Below, in pieces: positions 40,211 through 42,815 of a stretch of DNA of 42,815 nucleotides. Each line of letters begins with the position of its first letter. Position 1 is the stretch's first letter. Origin of the DNA: Thermoflexales bacterium (GTDB lineage: Bacteria > Chloroflexota > Anaerolineae > Fen-1058); contig JAFGFO010000416.1 of assembly GCA_016931085.1 (NCBI GenBank), forward strand, positions 1-42,815. Reading direction: 5' to 3'. The position numbers and the translations under genes were made by a program. The notes beneath the pieces are model-generated. The model did not search any database. It was not told the DNA's origin and saw only the letters and a program-made list of their open reading frames with translations.

Positions 40211-40306
40211 TTGTTAATGGTTAATTTTTAATTGTTAATTGTTAACGGGGGAAATCCGATAGCCAGGGCCTAGTCCCTAGGTCCTAGGCCCTAATTCCTA
40301 ATCCCT
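40211..40306 (+). repeat. Two adjacent heptamer arrays
   Basis: TTGTTAA-type units (TTGTTAA, TGGTTAA, TTTTTAA, TTGTTAA, TTGTTAA) fill 40211-40245 directly after the permease stop. NNNCCCT-type units (AGGGCCT, AGTCCCT, AGGTCCT, AGGCCCT, AATTCCT, AATCCCT) fill 40265-40306. Both have period 7 but unrelated sequence. Confidence 0.93.
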
Positions 40307-40321
40307 AACGTGGAGGACATG

Positions 40322-41083
40322 ATGAAAAAGATATGTTTTGTAACAATGCTGCTTCTGGTGGTGATGTTGGCTGGCTGCGACAAGCTGACCCCAGCGACGC
40401 CGGCGGCAGCCACCACCACCCCTTACACCAGCAAGACGCTGGACGCGTCCCACGAGGGCGCTTTGAGCGCGGCCGAGCAACTGAGCCTCGGCACGCTCCA
40501 GTTGGAAGGCACAGACAAGGCCGTAACGCCCGAGCAGGCCAAGACGCTGCTCCCGCTGTGGCAGGCGCTGCAAGGCACGGCGGTCCAGACCGACGCCGAG
40601 CAAAAAGCGGTGTACGGGCAGATCGAGGCAGCCATGACGGCGGCACAACTGCAGGCGATCGCCGCGATGAAGCTCAGCCAGCAAGATTTGCAAGGCGGCG
40701 GAATGCTTGGCCCTGGCGATGATATGACGGACGAGCAGCGCGCTGCCGTGCAGGCCACGATGGAAGCCGGCGGCGCGGCGGGGACTGGCGGCAGGCAATT
40801 ATTTGGCGGCGATATGACGGACGAGCAGCGCGCCGCTATGCAAGCCACGATGGGGGCCAGCGACGGGGCGGGTGGTAGGCAGTTTGGCGGCAATATGAGC
40901 GACGAGCAGCGCGCCGCCATGCGCGCCACGTTCGAGGCCGGCGGCGGACCTGGCGGTGGGGCGAGGTCTGGCGGCGGGGCTGCCCCTGGTGGCAGGCAGT
41001 TTGGCGGCGGGTCAGGACAAAACAGCTTTGTGATCAACGCGCTGATCAGGTTGCTCACCGAGCGAGCGGCTCAGAGCGGGTAA
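40322..41083 (+). CDS. Lipoprotein with DEQRAAM repeats, efflux operon partner
   Basis: The product is 253 residues. A lipoprotein signal (KKICFVTMLLLVVMLAGC) gives a lipidated Cys19. Residues ~38-130 are helical and acidic. Three tandem repeats of about 30 residues follow, each with (M)(T/S)DEQRAAM(Q/R)AT and a Gly-rich GGRQFGG spacer, and then a Gly-rich stretch. I do not recognise a domain; small helical proteins with such repeats are, as I recall, often found next to MacAB genes in Chloroflexota. ATG 40322 is preferred over 40319 because GGAGG (40312-40316) is 5 nt before it. It is separated from the permease gene only by heptamer repeats, so it is probably in the same operon. Confidence 0.75.
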   Translation: MKKICFVTMLLLVVMLAGCDKLTPATPAAATTTPYTSKTLDASHEGALSAAEQLSLGTLQLEGTDKAVTPEQAKTLLPLWQALQGTAVQTDAEQKAVYGQIEAAMTAAQLQAIAAMKLSQQDLQGGGMLGPGDDMTDEQRAAVQATMEAGGAAGTGGRQLFGGDMTDEQRAAMQATMGASDGAGGRQFGGNMSDEQRAAMRATFEAGGGPGGGARSGGGAAPGGRQFGGGSGQNSFVINALIRLLTERAAQSG

Positions 41084-41099
41084 GCCGACAGGCGAGAAT

Positions 41100-41156
41100 G
41101 GGGCGCGGTGACCGCGCCCCTACGTCGCGTGTGCGTAGAGGCGGGGTTTCCCCGCC
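41100..41156. repeat. CCCTAC-type hairpin pair
   Basis: GGGGCGCGGT (41100-41109) with ACCGCGCCCC (41111-41120), then CTACG; and GGCGGGG (41140-41146) with CCCCGCC (41150-41156), then CTTACC. Same architecture as the hairpins at 12012-12080 and 36574-36599. They lie between the convergent lipoprotein and MFS genes and may end transcription from both. Confidence 0.75.
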
Positions 41157-41231
41157 CTTACCTATTTTCGGAATAGATCTAAAATCTCGGCCTCAGCGCT
41201 GCTCATTAGACCGTTCTCCGAAACTTACACA

Positions 41232-41250
41232 AATCTGCACAAGGCAGATT
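41232..41250 (-). terminator. Weak hairpin after the second MFS gene
   Basis: AATCTGC (41232-41238) pairs with 41244-41250 around a 5-nt loop, 18 nt past the stop codon of the minus-strand MFS gene. Only a short T-run follows on that strand, so function as a terminator is doubtful. Confidence 0.35.
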
Positions 41251-41267
41251 GATGTTCGGTTCCTGCT

Positions 41268-42620
41268 TCAACGAGGGGCACTGGCCCCCAAAGGGACCTG
41301 TGACCTCCTGCTACGAGCCCCAACCTGGACAGTGTGGTCCGGTAGATCGGTTTCCAGATTCTTTACCGAGCGAAACAAGTATCCACTCAGGCTCATCGTC
41401 GTTCCCAGGATGCAGGTACATACGAACATCAGGCCCATGCCGGCCCCCGGTCCAATCCCCACCAACCAATCCAACGTGCTCGCCAGCGAACCACCAGGTT
41501 GCATTGCCGGTTCGAACAGGCTATCAGCTAGCGGCCCGGCCAGGAGGTATCCCAGGGGGAAGGTCGCCAGTTGCAGCATGTTCTTGGCCGAGAACACGCG
41601 GCCCTGTATGTCGGGCGCAATCTTTGATTGCCAGATAGCCCGCTCGGCGCTGACGACGACGGGGATGAACACGGCTGCCATAAACGCCGCCACCATCCAC
41701 ACTGGCACGCTGCGCCCAACCCCGATGAGGAAATCCCCAAGCCAGAACGATAGAGCCGCGCCTCCCAGGCAGGCGTGGATTCGCTTTCTGGGTCCTCCCC
41801 AGGCGCTGGCCAGTACGCCGCCGACTATACCACCAACGCCAAGCGCGCTCTGCACAGCCGCCAGGGCTAATTCGTCACTGCCAGTTCGGGCCAGGATTGT
41901 GGCTGGTAGAATGGAGTAATAGGTGAGCGCGGCAAACAGGTTTATCCCCGCAAATATTAACATCAGTCCCAGCAATCCCTGCCTGGCGAAAATGTAACGA
42001 AAGCCAAAGCTCAATTCTTTCCATGGGCTGCGCCGCTCCTGTGAATCAGGCGTGGTGGTGGGCGGTCGTGGGATGCGGACGATGGCCAGGGTGGTGAGTG
42101 CCACTAGAAACGTCGCGATATCGATCAGCATCACGCCCTGGATGCCCACGAGTGGCAGCAGAACGCCGGCAAAGAGAGGCGATAGCATGGTCGAGCTTGA
42201 CTCTGCCAGCGAACTCAGGCCGCTGACGCGCGTATAGTGCTCTTTGGGCACCAACATCGTGGTGGCAGCGAAATAAGCTGGCACCTGAAAAGCTTCAAAG
42301 ACGCTGGTCAGGGCTTGAGCCAGGTAAAGGTGCCAGATGTGCAGATGGCCTGTGGTAACGAGCAGCAGCAAGCCGGCGGTCATCAGCCCGGCGCACAAGT
42401 CAGCCAACAACATCAACAGCCGGCGATCCAGCCGATCGACGACGATGCCTGCCAGCGGGCTAACCAGCACGTACGGGCCATACGAAAAGAACCCAAGCAG
42501 GGCCAGTGTCGTCGCCTCCCCGCTTTGCTGCCAGGCCCAGATGATCAGAACAAAACGCGTCATGCCGGTGCCGAGCAAGGATACCAGTTGGCCAGTCCAA
42601 ATTGTCAGGAAGGTTTTCAT
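41268..42620 (-). CDS. MFS exporter of the MefA/enterobactin-exporter type
   Basis: The product is 450 residues with 10-12 membrane segments. The N-terminus (FLTIWTGQLVSLLGTGMTRFVLIIWAW) and LVSPLAGIVVDRLDRRLLML are typical of the MFS_3 branch, which includes macrolide (MefA) and siderophore (EntS) exporters. The last ~30 residues are a soluble, basic tail. It starts at ATG 42620 without a strong Shine-Dalgarno (GGAG about 14 nt upstream). A promoter lies at 42678-42705, and a hairpin in the leader (42641-42658) could influence expression. The substrate is not known. Confidence 0.9.
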   Translation of the reverse strand: MKTFLTIWTGQLVSLLGTGMTRFVLIIWAWQQSGEATTLALLGFFSYGPYVLVSPLAGIVVDRLDRRLLMLLADLCAGLMTAGLLLLVTTGHLHIWHLYLAQALTSVFEAFQVPAYFAATTMLVPKEHYTRVSGLSSLAESSSTMLSPLFAGVLLPLVGIQGVMLIDIATFLVALTTLAIVRIPRPPTTTPDSQERRSPWKELSFGFRYIFARQGLLGLMLIFAGINLFAALTYYSILPATILARTGSDELALAAVQSALGVGGIVGGVLASAWGGPRKRIHACLGGAALSFWLGDFLIGVGRSVPVWMVAAFMAAVFIPVVVSAERAIWQSKIAPDIQGRVFSAKNMLQLATFPLGYLLAGPLADSLFEPAMQPGGSLASTLDWLVGIGPGAGMGLMFVCTCILGTTMSLSGYLFRSVKNLETDLPDHTVQVGARSRRSQVPLGASAPR

Positions 42621-42640
42621 GGTGACTAGCGCTCACTCCG

Positions 42641-42658
42641 CGCCATTTCTTAATGGCG
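42641..42658 (-). promoter_or_regulatory. Leader hairpin upstream of the second MFS gene
   Basis: CGCCATT (42641-42647) pairs with AATGGCG (42652-42658) around a TCTT loop, between promoter and start codon. Exporter genes of the MefA type can be controlled by attenuation in the leader; here no leader peptide was identified, so this is only a possibility. Confidence 0.4.
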
Positions 42659-42677
42659 AAGCGTTCCAACGCACTGA

Positions 42678-42705
42678 ATAATACCACGCTTGGCCTTTTT
42701 GGCAA
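42678..42705 (-). promoter_or_regulatory. Promoter of the second MFS gene
   Basis: Minus strand TTGCCA (42705-42700), 16 nt, and TATTAT (42683-42678), the latter preceded by TGG as in an extended -10. The leader would be about 50 nt. Confidence 0.6.
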
Positions 42706-42772
42706 TCTCGCACAGCTATCTTTTCAACACGGTAACTGCTCAGCCCAGGTGACTTGCCCAAACCGGCGCCTT

Positions 42773-42814
42773 TATTTCACCACCAAGGACACATCCGATC
42801 CCGCCGGGGATCGG
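42773..42814. repeat. Repeat block at the window edge
   Basis: TTTATTTCACCACCAAGGACAC (about 42772-42793) resembles the block near 24583-24600. CCGATCCC (42795-42802) with GGGATCGG (42807-42814) is a perfect palindrome with a 4-nt loop. No gene is visible in the last 110 nt. Confidence 0.6.
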
Positions 42815-42815
42815 C

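Overview
The window is GC-rich bacterial chromosomal DNA with 20 intact protein genes, one gene remnant and an unusual load of short repeats. I infer a member of the Chloroflexota (Anaerolineae-like), probably from a metagenome. The signs are two very large tandem class III cyclase-AAA ATPase-TPR proteins, a 3264-residue surface protein of DUF11 and carboxypeptidase-regulatory-like repeats ending in a FLPVVVKN-type tail, a twin-arginine L,D-transpeptidase, and many dispersed hairpin and heptamer repeats. No rRNA, tRNA, CRISPR array, transposase or phage gene was seen, so the taxonomic call rests on gene style only.

Layout. 1-4.7 kb: a palindromic element, a possible ~70-nt RNA with its own promoter and terminator, a CarD-like regulator, an M50/CBS intramembrane protease, the dead tail of a mechanosensitive channel gene, and proB-proA. 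4.7-6.9 kb: a consensus promoter with an overlapping operator drives an MFS transporter and an overlapping GntR/FCD regulator. 7-12 kb: a soluble-adenylyl-cyclase-like giant and a coiled-coil protein. 12-22 kb, minus strand: the 9.8-kb surface protein gene, whose N-terminus is a substrate-binding-protein domain with its halves in swapped order. 22-28.7 kb: an HtrA protease, an AXE1-type esterase, a CorA channel, an ADP-ribosylglycohydrolase, a HAD phosphatase and a YkuD transpeptidase. 28.7-33.7 kb: a second sAC-like giant and a methyltransferase. 33.6-36.4 kb, minus strand: a 70-residue RiPP-precursor-like protein, an AlaX-type tRNA editing protein and a DUF1848 radical-SAM-like protein. 36.7-41 kb: a MacAB-type efflux operon with a repeat lipoprotein. 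41.3-42.6 kb: a second MFS exporter.

How the genes fit together. Four units look like real operons: proBA; MFS-GntR with likely autoregulation; HAD-ADP-ribosylglycohydrolase, which overlap; and MacA-ATPase-permease-lipoprotein, with ATGA overlaps between the first three. The two cyclase giants each combine residues from two degenerate cyclase domains in the way animal sAC does, and would couple cAMP synthesis to an ATPase/TPR signalling module. The methyltransferase carries a C-terminal tail that aligns without gaps to the convergent RiPP-like protein.

The most unusual layer is the repeat content. Tandem heptanucleotides of many different sequences sit between genes and inside two reading frames. 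Perfect palindromes, one of them inside a coding region, are scattered across the window. A third hairpin group ends in CCCTAC. At least three genes have a -10 box only 7-9 nt from the ATG and so look leaderless.
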